Under the pieces are notes generated by a model, which was not told where the DNA came from, made no database searches, and saw only the letters and a list, made by a program, of their open reading frames with translations. Shown here piece after piece: positions 1 to 10,049 of a DNA stretch of 64,000 bases (positions within the stretch are counted from its first letter, which is position 1; the number at the start of each line of letters is the position of its first letter). The DNA lies in contig JAPFFF010000022.1 in NCBI GenBank assembly GCA_039105265.1, positions 1,364,001 through 1,428,000 on the forward strand, given 5' to 3'. The position numbers and the translations under genes were made by a program. This DNA comes from Tritrichomonas musculus. Its lineage: Eukaryota; Parabasalia; Tritrichomonadida; Tritrichomonadidae.

Positions 1-2
1 AT

Positions 3-539
3 GAAACATTTATTGCTCAACGTGAATTGATACAACTACCAATCAAAGTCATTAGTGATTCAAACGCTGAAGAATATCTTAAACAACTTGATTTATATAA
101 AGAGCTATATGATAAATATAGTTCAACTCCAAAAATAGTAATCAATGAAAAGACCTTAAACGATATGTTTGAGTTTCTTCATATCAATAAGTTAGGGCAA
201 CCAAATGAACCATTAAACACAATCATTCTTTGTGAAGATGCAAGCCGTTCATTAATTTTAAAGACGGATTACTTTACTAATTATGTTTCACAGCTCAGAC
301 ATAAACATTCAATCGTATATATTAATATTCAGTTCTTCAAAGCAATCAAAACAGAATGGAAAGCAAACGCAACTACATTTTATATATTTAGCTCATATTC
401 ACGCCAGCAAATGCAATACATATATCATCAAGTTCCAATGCCAATTGAGTTTGAACATTTATGGCAAAAATATGTTCAACTAAAACAACATCAATTTATT
501 CTAATTAACGTTCGAACCAATTGCATTGAATTTCATTAA
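3..539 (+). CDS. Packaging ATPase (FtsK/HerA type), 3' part, cut by the window edge
   Basis: The frame is open from the first bases, so the gene begins before the window. The visible part carries a Walker B-like strand (NTIILCEDAS, about 216-245) followed by a region that lines up with the E3 ATPase after its Walker B strand: both continue with an Asp or Asn-rich stretch, a Leu-x3-Arg-His segment and an Ile-Asn/Gln strand. In Polintons this enzyme is expected to pump DNA into the capsid. The Walker A half is outside the window. The identification comes from alignment by eye to the E3 copy at 51350-52216 and is moderately sure. Confidence 0.6.
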   Translation, partial: ETFIAQRELIQLPIKVISDSNAEEYLKQLDLYKELYDKYSSTPKIVINEKTLNDMFEFLHINKLGQPNEPLNTIILCEDASRSLILKTDYFTNYVSQLRHKHSIVYINIQFFKAIKTEWKANATTFYIFSSYSRQQMQYIYHQVPMPIEFEHLWQKYVQLKQHQFILINVRTNCIEFH

Positions 540-1171
540 ATACCTTGTTGCTGTTTGAATCTATAAATAACAACTGAAACAGTTTTATTTTCAATGTCTC
601 TCAAACAAACAACTTCACTTCCCGAATTTGTTAAATGTGCTGGTAGAATTCGATAATTAACTTCATTATCATAATAAAATTTATCTTCAGTAATGCTATA
701 ATAATAGTCTTTAAAATATCTTCTACTGTTTCGTGTTTCATAATACTCAATTTCAAATGCATCATTTGGTAGGTTATCAGTAAATTCATGAACAATACCT
801 TTCCATAATCTTCTGTTTCGATTGTTTGTTGATGATGACGCCCATCGAAGGTTAGACAAATGATAATCAGAAATATCATGTGATATGTGGTCAACTATTG
901 GTAGATTGTCTGGATTTGGTATGAATTGCAAAGCAACCAATCTATGCATAAAATAAGCTTTTCCATCAATGAGAACGCCTGGATATCCTTTTGACCTATC
1001 ATATAAACCTAATATTCGATGATTGTCTTTCCTTCTTATTGTGAAAGGATATTGATTCAATATTTCGTAATCATCATGATTCAATAATGGAACAAAATCA
1101 ATTGTTTGTTCATTTGTTTCTTCTTCTTCATTGATTTGTTCAGTTGTGGTTGTTTCGTTTGTTTGTCTCAT
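536..1171 (-). CDS. HNH endonuclease (homing type)
   Basis: A 211-residue protein. Residues 63-120 hold a classic HNH_3 / homing endonuclease pattern: a Tyr-Pro-Gly-Val strand, MHRLVALQFIPNP at 75-87, VDHISHD at 93-99, then NLRWA at 107-111 and an Asn-rich NNRNR end. D94-H95 and the Asn residues fit the beta-beta-alpha metal site of this family. The first 25 residues are a Thr/Glu/Asn-rich tail. The gene is convergent with the ATPase and its stop overlaps the ATPase stop by four bases. Such enzymes make one double-strand cut and spread by repair. Here it may be a passenger of E1; a role in element biology is only a guess. Confidence 0.85.
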   Translation of the reverse strand: MRQTNETTTTEQINEEEETNEQTIDFVPLLNHDDYEILNQYPFTIRRKDNHRILGLYDRSKGYPGVLIDGKAYFMHRLVALQFIPNPDNLPIVDHISHDISDYHLSNLRWASSSTNNRNRRLWKGIVHEFTDNLPNDAFEIEYYETRNSRRYFKDYYYSITEDKFYYDNEVNYRILPAHLTNSGSEVVCLRDIENKTVSVVIYRFKQQQGI

Positions 1172-1228
1172 TTATGAAACAAAAATAAAAAATCAAATTA
1201 AAAATGAAAAAGATGAAATTCATTAACT

Positions 1229-1684
1229 TTATTCTAATACAATTTGTTGTTGAACACCAACAAACAGTTGAGGTGTATTGATATTATATTTTTGTCTCAT
1301 CTGTTCGATGAGTTCTTTTGTTTTCTTATCATTAACTTTCCTGATACTGTAATAATAATACTTGTATTCTTTAAATGATTGCTCTTCATTTGAACCTTCA
1401 ACGAAGAACTCAATAGATGTTGTTGATATTCTTCTTCTAACATTTGATGTTAATGTTATATATTCGAGCCCGAGTTCAACAATCTTATCATAATATAATC
1501 GTTTGAATTCATTATCTTTGTTCTTCAATGATATGTATAACACTTTTGCTTTGTATGTAGCCTTTCCACTTGGTATTGGATATCTATCACACAATATTGA
1601 GAAATCACATTGTTTAAACTTCTCTGTTTCATCCAGCATTTCAATAAGTGAATTGATGTAATCATAAACCTTTGGTGTTGACAT
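1229..1684 (-). CDS. Conserved Polinton accessory protein, family shared with E3
   Basis: A 151-residue protein of unknown function. It is clearly related to the E3 protein at 47645-48091: both start with a VYDYIN or VYDYVN helix, share a CNFSILCD or CDFSILCDRYP motif, a KVLYISLK or KVLYVSIK strand, an RRRIS or RRKIS motif, a KYYYYSI or KYYNYSI strand and a C-terminal QKY..F-x-G-x-Q end. The mixed alpha/beta pattern and conserved length suggest a small folded domain. It lies next to the HNH gene on the same strand, 57 bases from it. Conservation between two elements suggests a kept function, possibly early and regulatory; I do not recognise the family. Confidence 0.75.
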   Translation of the reverse strand: MSTPKVYDYINSLIEMLDETEKFKQCDFSILCDRYPIPSGKATYKAKVLYISLKNKDNEFKRLYYDKIVELGLEYITLTSNVRRRISTTSIEFFVEGSNEEQSFKEYKYYYYSIRKVNDKKTKELIEQMRQKYNINTPQLFVGVQQQIVLE

Positions 1685-1756
1685 AACTTTATCATGAAAT
1701 TAAAAAACAAAAATAAAAAATATTTATTGTTTCAATTAAAGAATGAATTTAATGAG

Positions 1757-1937
1757 AGGTATCACGTGAGAAGGTATCACATGAGGAAGGTATCACATGA
1801 GAAGGTATCACATGAGAAGGTATCACATGAGAAGGTATCACATGAGGAAGGTATCACATGAGGAAGAAGACATCAACAGTCTCAAAAATAAAGTGCATCA
1901 ACTTGAGAACGAATTAAATGAACTGTCCAGTAAATGA
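1757..1937 (+). repeat. 15-16 bp minisatellite encoding KVSHE units, then a leucine-zipper piece
   Basis: About seven copies of AAGGTATCACATGAG (15 bases, some copies 16) fill 1757-1872. Read on the plus strand they spell Lys-Val-Ser-His-Glu. Directly after them 1864-1937 encodes EEDINSLKNKVHQLENELNE plus four residues and a stop, with Ile/Leu/Val at perfect a/d spacing (3-4-3-4), a coiled coil. The E3 gene at 46296-46574 ends in the same KKVSHEE peptide and is followed by a related repeat array. This piece is probably what remains of the same gene family in E1. It is broken. Confidence 0.6.
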
Positions 1938-1984
1938 AACATCAATTGATGGTAATCATTAAATGAGTTCATATTATTTTTGTT

Positions 1985-2042
1985 CATTAGTCGTGTTGAC
2001 GGTGGGCTTTAGCCCGACGGAAACCGACTGATATATACTACT
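1985..2042. repeat. Polinton terminal repeat, right end of E1
   Basis: Read on the minus strand this block begins AGTAGTATATATCAGTCGG and matches 33483-33540 over nearly its whole length, including the core AGTCGGTTTCCG and the inner GTCAACACGA. A perfect short hairpin, GGGCT-TT-AGCCC, lies at 2004-2015. The E3 copy has a hairpin at the same place with other bases, so the fold seems kept while the sequence drifts. The 5'-AG start fits the known Polinton end rule. Confidence 0.75.
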
Positions 2043-2143
2043 AAACAAGTTCAAAGATGTAAATTCAAAGATGAAGATTCTAAAGTGGCAACCGTCAATC
2101 TAGAACAGCAAATTTTTATTTTTGGTCATTTATTCAAAATTGT

Positions 2144-3664
2144 CTACCCGATTTTTGAATGAAATGGGGGGCTAATTTTGAAAAAGTGGTGATTTTTTGA
2201 GTCATGTAGCTGAGGTTTGGGGTCTGTAAACTCTATGACAAGGGGGTCATTTTTTATCACCCCACCAACTGGTCCACTATCACTACTACCGTCATATAAG
2301 TTTGCTGGATATTCAATATTCAATTCGGTTCCATATAATGCAGTACTCAGTGCAGATTCATTAACCAAATCTGTGGGTATCTCAGGGATATCTGTTTTCA
2401 AAGCATATTTACCATCAGCCACATCCTTGGTCTCATACTTATCTAATTCATATGCGAGCTCATCTTCATCGACGAACTTCTCATCAGTTTGTGCACTAGT
2501 GTAATATGGTGTCAAGTCAACAGGTTCTGGAATATCAGATTTCAATGCATAAGTGTTTGACACATATCTTGCCGAATAAGCGTTTTTGTCTGTTGGTTCG
2601 ATAGTTTTGGTTATTGAACATGATAATATTTCTGGTGTATCACCAGTTCCCGGATTGATTAATTCATGGCTTTGATACAGAATCCATAGACCAGAACTAC
2701 TTCCGTCGATACGCAGTATCTGAGAGGGTAGATTATCATCATCGTCATTGTATGAATAGTCTGCGTGAACATAATGGGCCGTATAGTAACTGTCTGATGA
2801 GACAATATCCAACCCATATTGCTCAATCAGTATATGATATGGGTCGTAATCCAAATCAAGAATTGTATTATTGACGATTTCGAATTGAATAGTTGTTTGC
2901 CCCTCAATAATCTCTGGGATTTCGCCTTTCACTTGATCAATAATCTCTGGGAGGTCTTCTTTTGAAACATATTGTCTGGCACAAGAATCCAAAGCCGCCT
3001 GAAGACCTTCATTAGCCGCCATACTTGTTAAACACATTGATGCTTGAGCTGATAATGGTTTAACATCATCAGCCATCAATTTCTGAAACATTTCGTCTGG
3101 TAATTGATCTCTTGGGTTCAATTGCAACTCACTATTTTTGAGAACTGTGGGTATCTCAGGGAGGTCCTGAGTCTTCACATACTCACTTAAGTCCTGAGTC
3201 TTCGCGTACTCACTTAAGTTCGTAAGTTTCGCATATGGTTCCAAAGCAGTTGTCAAACCAGATTCATTAACCAAATCTGTAGGTACCTCAGGTATGTCAG
3301 TTGATAATGCAAAGTTGTTAACAACGTAATCACGTAATGTATTAACAGCGTTTTCACAAGCTAAAACTTGGGCCTTGCTTTGCAAGTCAAGTTCTTCACT
3401 ACTAGCATACTTTAATAATTCTTTATTGAATTCCTCTGTTTTCAAATAATCGAATAAATCAGTTGTTTTCGCATATGGCTTTAATAATTCTTTCAATTCC
3501 TCAGTATTCAAGCTTGACCCTAAATTATTTCCGTTATTGCATTGACAGGAACCATTGGTTCCCGGACACAAATGTGTACAAGCATATTTCTTAATATATT
3601 CTATTATCAATTCATCAATTGTATTAACTTTTTTTATATTACCCGCTTGTTCTATCGTGAACAT
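2144..3664 (-). CDS. Fibre/attachment protein with phage-tail-fibre-like repeats (E2)
   Basis: About 506 residues from the ATG at 3664. A short Cys-rich stretch near residues 29-42 is followed by many copies of a shaft motif of the type YALKTDIPEPVDL, SEYAKTQDL, KYASSEEL and LVNESALSTAL. This is the repeat style of trimeric phage and giant-virus fibres, in which each unit adds a turn of coiled coil or beta-helix. A globular segment with mixed beta strands lies near residues 260-370. E2 and E3 both carry such genes, so virus-like particles with host-binding fibres are the likely context. The start codon faces that of the plus-strand gene at 3679, with 14 bases between. Fossil part; the frame is open. 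Confidence 0.7.
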   Translation of the reverse strand: MFTIEQAGNIKKVNTIDELIIEYIKKYACTHLCPGTNGSCQCNNGNNLGSSLNTEELKELLKPYAKTTDLFDYLKTEEFNKELLKYASSEELDLQSKAQVLACENAVNTLRDYVVNNFALSTDIPEVPTDLVNESGLTTALEPYAKLTNLSEYAKTQDLSEYVKTQDLPEIPTVLKNSELQLNPRDQLPDEMFQKLMADDVKPLSAQASMCLTSMAANEGLQAALDSCARQYVSKEDLPEIIDQVKGEIPEIIEGQTTIQFEIVNNTILDLDYDPYHILIEQYGLDIVSSDSYYTAHYVHADYSYNDDDDNLPSQILRIDGSSSGLWILYQSHELINPGTGDTPEILSCSITKTIEPTDKNAYSARYVSNTYALKSDIPEPVDLTPYYTSAQTDEKFVDEDELAYELDKYETKDVADGKYALKTDIPEIPTDLVNESALSTALYGTELNIEYPANLYDGSSDSGPVGGVIKNDPLVIEFTDPKPQLHDSKNHHFFKISPPFHSKIG

Positions 3665-4546
3665 TTTGGGAATAATAAATGATAACAAACATAAACGAAG
3701 ATTTCATACTAAACGAAGTAAAAAAAAGTGACTATCAAGATATGCTCGTATTCATGTTCCAAAATAGTAAGTTAACACAAATAACAACAATTATTGGTAA
3801 TATTATTGAGTATCTTAAGAATTCTCGTAACTATGTCAAAGATGTAAAAACAAATTTAAAAGATATGCTTGATAAATATAACGCAAAGCCTAAAGGAAGT
3901 AAAAGACAAAAAAATGAATTAGCTAAAATACTTGATTCAAAAGCGAATTACTTTATTGATTTAACCAACTATCTGAAAAATAAAGAAAAACCTGATGTCA
4001 TTCCAAAAATTGAGGAGGAAGAAGAGCCTGAGCACTCTGTGCCCGGCGCCAAAGGCGATGATTTAGCAGACCATTATTTCAGAAATTGAATTAATAAAGA
4101 CATTGAATCACTTAGTGATTTACTTATACTTGATAGTAAACATATTAATGCTTTACAATTATTTTATCGTATTGCTGATGACTCAGAGAAGTATTCAGTA
4201 TTCAATAAAAAAGATACTACACAGATTCAATCACTTGTCAAATCATTGACAAATAATATAGACTCACATAAAAACAATGAAGCATCAGAAAATATAAATA
4301 ACCTAATGCAATTTGAGAATATTAGAAGAAAAACCAATATTGAAACAATGAGAAAGATAACGGAATCTAATCAAGAAGGTTCAACAATTATTAGATGCTT
4401 ACAATAAATCTTCTACAATTGATGCTAATCAACTTAAGAAATTTGGGTTATTAAACGACGAATTTACTGCTGAAAACCTTTATGATTATTATAATCGAGC
4501 TATAAATCCCAAAGATGATTCTGACATCAGAGTAAAAAAACTTGTA

Positions 4547-6176
4547 TAGTGTGGTGAAAAAGTTTTTGAATCAATTCTAACTCAATCAATATTGAACGAT
4601 TTTAGTTTTTTTAATTTTAAATATTTAGATAATTAATATCTTTATAAGTTTAGAAAATATCAAAATGAAAAAAATTTTATTGATGGAAATATTGAGTTTT
4701 AAAATAAACCTTGTTGACTAAATTTTTCAAAAAAATGTATATTTAATAAAAATAGTTCATACAGCTCAATCCTTGTATATTGAACAATATTTTAATATAA
4801 ATCAATACATTGTTATGTGCTGTATATTATGTTATATAACAATTTAAAATACAATTTTTTTTGAAGGAATAAATTAATATTGTTTTGATATAATCAAAAA
4901 TCTCATTTTTGGTGAAGTGAAAAAAACATTAAAAAATTTATATTAAAATTAAAAAAAAGGTTATTTTATTAAATTAAAAATCTGGATATTCCCCATTGCA
5001 ATCTATTACTTTTTTAATTCTTTCAATCCATTCATTATATACTTGAATCCATGTTGATTCATCAATATTTTGGATGATTTCAACCACTGCATCAATTAGC
5101 TCTTTTTGTGAGGAAAAACGGTTACCTTTCAATTTGTTCTTTAAGTAGCCATAAAGGAAGAAGTCATTAGGGCTGATATCAGGGGAGTAAGGGGGATGTG
5201 GTAACCTTTCAATGTGTAATTCATTCATCTTTTGTTGTGCAACAATGGAATTGTGAGGCTTCGCATTGTCCATGTGCAATCGAACTTTAAAATAGAGCCT
5301 TTAATATTATCGGCCGCTGTTTTAAGATGTGGAAGAATCTTGTTTGCGAAGTACTCTCCAGTAAAAGTTTCATTTTGAGGGAGAACGTTTACGTAAACTA
5401 TGCCTTTAATACAAAAAGCTGTAAAAAACATAACTTTTTCATCGTTAATTGCATGATTAACGTTTTCAGGCCTTTTCTGGCCACAAGACCAGAAACCGTC
5501 AGAACCATACTGCAAGAAGAACCAAGACTCGTCAGCAGTGATCACTTTCATCGTTTGTCTTTTTGTTAATGATTGTAAAATTGATAGAAGTTCCTTCGAT
5601 TGTTTCACTCTATTTGCTTTTTGAATTTCTGTAAGATCATGAGGAACCCAATGACAACATAACTTTCTCATATTCAAATCTTCTGTCAAAATCCTTTTAA
5701 CAGCATTTTTATCAATTTTCGCAATGCGTGCTATATAACGGCATGATGCGAATGGAAATTCGTCGATTAGTTTTTTAACTTCATCTATCTTTTCAAAAAG
5801 TTTGGGTCTTCCAGACCGAGGCAAATCAATAACAGTTTTTCTTCCTCTGTTAAATTGATGAACCCAATAATATATCGTGGGTGATGAAGGACATGCATCT
5901 TTATATGTTTCTTGCATGTAATGATAAATCTCTTGAGTGCTTTTTTTTTTAAGCCATAAACTATGAATAACATACCGAAATTCCATATTCTTTTTTTTAA
6001 AAAAATAAACGTATAATTTTTCAAAGGTTTATAACTTTTTATTAAATTATCATTTAATCATATAATTAGAATATTTCAAGCAACATGTAATCCACTATTT
6101 ATTTATTAAACATTTTTAAATAAAAAGTCAATATACAAAAAATTATAAAATATTCAAAAACTTTTTCACCACACTA
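4547..6176 (-). mobile_element. Mariner transposon, 1.63 kb, inserted in E2
   Basis: Perfect 25-base terminal inverted repeats start TAGTGTGGTGAAAAAG at 4547 and end CTTTTTCACCACACTA at 6176. TA dinucleotides at 4545-4546 and 6177-6178 fit the mariner target duplication; because the ends read TATA, the exact boundary may shift by two bases. A transposase gene lies inside on the minus strand with about 400 bases of AT-rich DNA after it. Identical inverted repeats argue for a fairly recent insertion into a Polinton gene that was probably already decaying. Confidence 0.92.
4974..5986 (-). pseudogene. Mariner transposase, one frameshift
   Basis: Starts at the ATG at 5986. Residues 1-110 hold the paired helix-turn-helix DNA-binding region with the RSGRP linker at 57-61. 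WVPHDLT at 113-119 is the mariner WVPHEL motif. The first catalytic Asp is D152 in ITADESWFF. The second (HMDNAKPHN) and third (YSPDISPND) lie in the second frame and are 34 residues apart, giving the DD34D signature of mariner. The two frames overlap at 5225-5279; a one-base change in the A/T run near 5284-5293 puts the C-terminal catalytic part out of frame, so this copy should be inactive on its own. Everything else looks intact. Confidence 0.93.
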
Positions 6177-6625
6177 TATTACAATTGCATGATGCAATAC
6201 GCGAAACAAACATATTTGAAGAAACAACTGAGCCTAAAAACAAAAAGAAGCTCAAACAATTAATAAAGTATATTAAAGAGAATGGTGACCGAGAAATATT
6301 ATTTAACATGAATAGTGATTCACAAAGTTCTGACGATAATAATGTTGATAATGAATATTTTTCCATTCCTAAATCAATGTCAAAGCCTGTATTTAAATCA
6401 CCATCTAAAAAACCCGTACTTAGTTCTGAAAAATACGACGATTTATTTAATGTTGATATTGCATTGCCAGAAGATGTACCAAAAATCGATACTGCTGAAT
6501 TCAAAAGTAATTATATGAAGTCTGTCCCAACTGGTAAACGTACTGGTAAAACATTTGAAGCTTCACAAAAACGTTTAAATGACTTATACATTTTCGAAAA
6601 TAAACGAAGCATTGATGTTAGTTAG

Positions 6626-7169
6626 ACTTCACTTTTTGTACCAACCTTGTTCTACAAAGAACGATAGAAAAAATACAAGGTTTGTACAATATATTTTTTA
6701 TTGAAAATATTGAATGCATAGAATAATTATATCTCTGAAAAAAGATAATATACTAAATAATTTTTGTGAATAAATAAAATAGCAATTAAATTATTTTATA
6801 AAATCATTTTTGTAAAAGTAAAATGCAATTTTTAAAAATCATTTTTTGTAAAGGTGAAATGATTGACCATTTTATAAAAAGCATATAATCACTCTGTGAG
6901 CAAACCAATTCACATTACTCAAGATTTCTAGATTATTTACTATTATAATATTGTTTTATAAACTTTTAATTTCTTTTTAACATATAAAACCAATACTAAA
7001 AAGCGATTATATAAAATATAAACTTAAGCGCCTCAAAATTTTAATTTTATCTGTTCATTGATTTTTTTGATAACATTTAATTTGAAAACTTGATATTTTT
7101 ACCAAAAACATGCAAATACAACAACAAAAATAGGGATTAAAGAATATAAACGTTAAGAAGTTACGTTAA
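6626..7169. other. AT-rich stretch without a gene
   Basis: No convincing frame on either strand. There are short local duplications such as ATCATTTTTGTAAA repeated near 6804-6850. It probably is decayed element DNA that took the beginning of the next gene with it. Confidence 0.5.
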
Positions 7170-8402
7170 GGATTTTGTGATGTGAAAAAAGTAAAGGCTA
7201 ATGTTAGTAAATTCCGAGGGGAATTATTTGATATTCTTATTAATGGTAATTATCGTATAAAATTCTCTCCAAACTGTGCTACAAGAGATGGCGCAGAAGC
7301 CTATTGTAAGAAGAAATTTGATAAAAATGGATATCCATTATATCGATTAATTCCTGCAAGGAGAGACACATCAGACCCTCTTGGTAATCCAATTTGTGAC
7401 TTAAATGGCGACAAAGTAGATGACATCGTTATTGTTGATACTCGTGGTAAACCTGTTATAATTAATGGATTCCGTCTTGTTAAAGCAGGCCCTTATAAGA
7501 AATTATGGCAAACCGAACGCATTAAAAATAAAGGTGAAATAGAACCATTTGAAGTATGGATGAAAAAACTTACAGGCACTACTAAAACATGGAATTATAA
7601 ACAAAAACAATGGGATGCTGGTAAAATCGATTTTACATATGATGAAAAGTTCGAAAAAGCAGTTAAAGCTTATCAGAAGGTTGGTTTATCTAAACCCAAA
7701 GTCAGCACCAAACTTAATGCAAGAGGATTATGGAGTTCAATCTTTTCAAAAATATGGCAATTAGCACTCTATAATATGTTTGGAGATGATGAACAACATG
7801 GAGAATATCAATTTATGGAACCATTGAAGGGTATATTCAGTTACTTAAAAATATGTACTGCTGTATTTATTTTACAATATGAATTGAAAGCAATGAAAAC
7901 ACATGAATGTAATAATTGGAATGAATGGGTTAAATATAAAAAAGTACACTCAAAAGCAGTAAATTCTGAATTAGGTCTTATGATTCAAGAAGATTATAAT
8001 AATAATATGAAAGATGTTATCCCAATTGGCGGTGAAATAAATGGTGAAGCTGAAATATCAGAACAATTAGGAAAAATACTATCCCAAACAATTGAACTAA
8101 TAAATAACGTTGGACTTGGATATACAGAAGAAAAGAAAGGACGATTTGTACAATTAGCACAGAAAATATTGGAAAATAAATTGACTAAAGAAGAAAAGAA
8201 ACAATTATGAGAACACTTTGGTTCAAATATTGATAAACATATTAATTTGAATGTTGGCGGAAATTACATTGAAGTTAAAAATTTGTATAAATCATTGTAT
8301 GATAATTATCGCGACAAAACATATATTAAATCAAGAACTGATGAAAAACTAGCTGATGATGAAGCTGAAGATGACGATGATGAAGCTGAAGATGAAGCAT
8401 AA
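7170..8402 (+). pseudogene. Unknown E2 protein with an Asp-rich calcium-type loop
   Basis: The remains code for about 400 residues. Near 7398-7440 the sequence DLNGDKVDDIVIVD has the spacing of an EF-hand or dockerin-type calcium loop, placed between Pro-Leu-Gly-Asn and Gly-Lys-Pro-Val turns. The middle is Trp and Lys-rich (GLWSSIFSKIWQLALYNMFG near residue 190), the C-terminus a run of acidic DDEAEDD residues. Such a protein could be structural, since calcium often stabilises capsids, but I do not recognise the family. It is broken, about one break, and the beginning is not clear. Confidence 0.5.
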
Positions 8403-8419
8403 AAAAATATTTAAATAAT

Positions 8420-9600
8420 TTATTTTTTTGGTAATCTGAAAGTTGATATATGTGTTTTTGGTTTGTTTTCTGACTTACTCTCATTAATCTTTGGTAAGTT
8501 TCCATTGGTTGCATTATTTGTTTCACTGGTTAAAGATGATTTTTTTGGCTCTGCATTAAAATTAAAATTTGTACCTGTTGGCATATTAAATGTTGCGGGT
8601 TGAAAGTAATTCATTGGACTAAAGTTATTAGGATTTTGTTGTACAGAGCTTTGAGGTTTCATCCATGTATTTGAGGTCGATACATTGCTGAAAATAGAGT
8701 TCGGTAATGTCTCAACACCTGGTTTCATTGTAGTCGTACTCTCATTTTCAGTAGAGCTTTGCTCGGTTTCCAAATCCCGCAACATAGATGGAACTGGAGG
8801 ATTTATTTTTTTAGGTCTTATTTCATCATAATCATATTTATTATTGATATCGACATTACTTGTTTCATATTTACCATCATTATCATTTTCTGAAATATCC
8901 ATTAATGGTTCAAGGCTTTCAGGAGTTTCATTAAAATGGACTTTTAATAATGGACTTACATAATTAGATTTAAATACATTAATAACAGGAAAATGGTAAT
9001 GCCAATTTTGAAATTCATATTTAAATTTTTTTAAATCAGCTTCCTCATCCAAATTTCGTAATTCAACACGATTCCATTCATTCATAAAAGTTTCAGGTTT
9101 GAAACAAAGAAATATGTGTAACGGAAGTGGTTTGATTTTTCTATTTACATCTCCTTCGGAATCTAATTCAAAACAGAAATTATTTGTTTCTTTAATAGCA
9201 TATTTATATCCACAATCTTCCATTAATACAATATATGATTTATTTAGTTCATCAAACCATCTTTCAACAAATTTAATATCTGTATGTCCAATTTTAGAAC
9301 CAATTTCAATAGAAATGACAAATTTTCTTTTTAAATAAGGACGTTTATTATCTAAGATGTTCATTTTTGTATTCATATCAACTTTCTTAGGTAAATTTAA
9401 CAATATATTATCACCTTCCATAAAAACAAATAAATCTTGATAATTACTACTCAAATAGAAGTAAACTTTCTTATCTTTTTTATCAATATATGAATATAAT
9501 GTGTGAGTTCTATCTAGAATAATAGCATCCTTATCAATTAAATTAGATTCTTGTTCTGCTGTTAATACTTCTTTTTTTCATCCTTTGTTTTACGTATCAT
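8420..9600 (-). pseudogene. Unknown E2 protein with disordered C-terminal half
   Basis: The N-terminal half is a folded mixed alpha/beta region (motifs YFYLSSNYQDLFVFMEG, ISIEIGSKIGHTDIKFVERW). The C-terminal half is Ser/Thr/Asn/Pro-rich and ends in a basic RLPKK. It is the last gene of the minus-strand block that holds capsid, integrase and minor-capsid-like genes, and it meets the plus-strand gene at 8402 tail to tail with 17 bases between. I do not recognise it. It has about one break near the beginning of the gene. Confidence 0.5.
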
Positions 9601-9668
9601 TTTTCATTTGGAACAAAAATAATAAGGCCTAAATGGCTATTTGGTGCCTGGCAAACAAAAAAAACTAT

Positions 9669-10049
9669 TTAAAAGATTAATAGGCAACTCATTACAAAAG
9701 CAGATGGTTCAATTGAGTTCCCATATAAATCTGTGAACCAAATTTTAAAATTACGTTCATGACCAAGAAACTCATATTTTCGATATTTAGTTTGACGTCT
9801 GTTTGCCAACATAATGAAACAATCACAATAACCATCTTGTTGTACAATATCAGAGTGTACCATCAAATCACCAACAAGAGTATCCTTAACAATTGCTCCA
9901 ACATACTGTACAACAATGTATTTCTTGTTTTTACTTGTAACGAATTCACTTGGAAGAACAAATTCTTTATCTTGTGTATGGAAATAACGTTTTGTAACTG
10001 GTGGTTTAAAATTTATCGTTGATACATTTTTGATATTATTTGTTAACAT
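9669..10049 (-). CDS. Minor-capsid-like fragment or small jelly-roll protein (E2)
   Basis: 126 residues dominated by alternating beta strands: KYIVVQYVGAIV, GYCDCFIMLANRR and a C-terminal FKIWFTDLYGNSIEP followed by FVMSCLLIF. The last motif, a strand, a turn with Asn-Gly-Asn and a final hydrophobic strand, is typical of the end of single jelly-roll penton proteins of Polintons, virophages and adenovirus-like viruses, and resembles the end of the E3 protein at 53388-54389. Short for a full penton protein, so it may be a remnant. Its start overlaps the preceding gene by seven bases. Confidence 0.4.
   Translation of the reverse strand: MLTNNIKNVSTINFKPPVTKRYFHTQDKEFVLPSEFVTSKNKKYIVVQYVGAIVKDTLVGDLMVHSDIVQQDGYCDCFIMLANRRQTKYRKYEFLGHERNFKIWFTDLYGNSIEPSAFVMSCLLIF

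Larger units (their letters stand above)
1..2042. mobile_element. Polinton/Maverick fossil E1, right-hand end only
   Basis: This is the terminal part of a Polinton whose other genes lie before the window. Recognisable parts are the end of a packaging ATPase, an HNH endonuclease, a small gene shared with E3, a repeat plus zipper piece and a terminal repeat at 1985-2042. The right end is set by a 59-base block that matches, inverted, the left end of E3 at 33482-33540. The visible genes look open apart from the repeat-bearing piece, so this end looks fairly young. The family call rests on the ATPase and the terminal repeat; completeness cannot be judged from one end. Confidence 0.75.
3679..6625 (+). 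pseudogene. Unknown E2 gene, broken and split by a mariner
   Basis: Coding remains on both sides of the mariner at 4547-6176 share composition: Lys/Asp/Asn-rich, helical, with acidic linkers (for example a Glu run near 4014) and a basic tail segment near 6530-6600. I do not recognise a family. It begins 14 bases from the divergent fibre gene, the same place that the penton candidate occupies in E3, but I see no clear similarity to that protein. It has about three breaks in addition to the mariner. A structural or core protein is a guess from position only. Confidence 0.5.
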
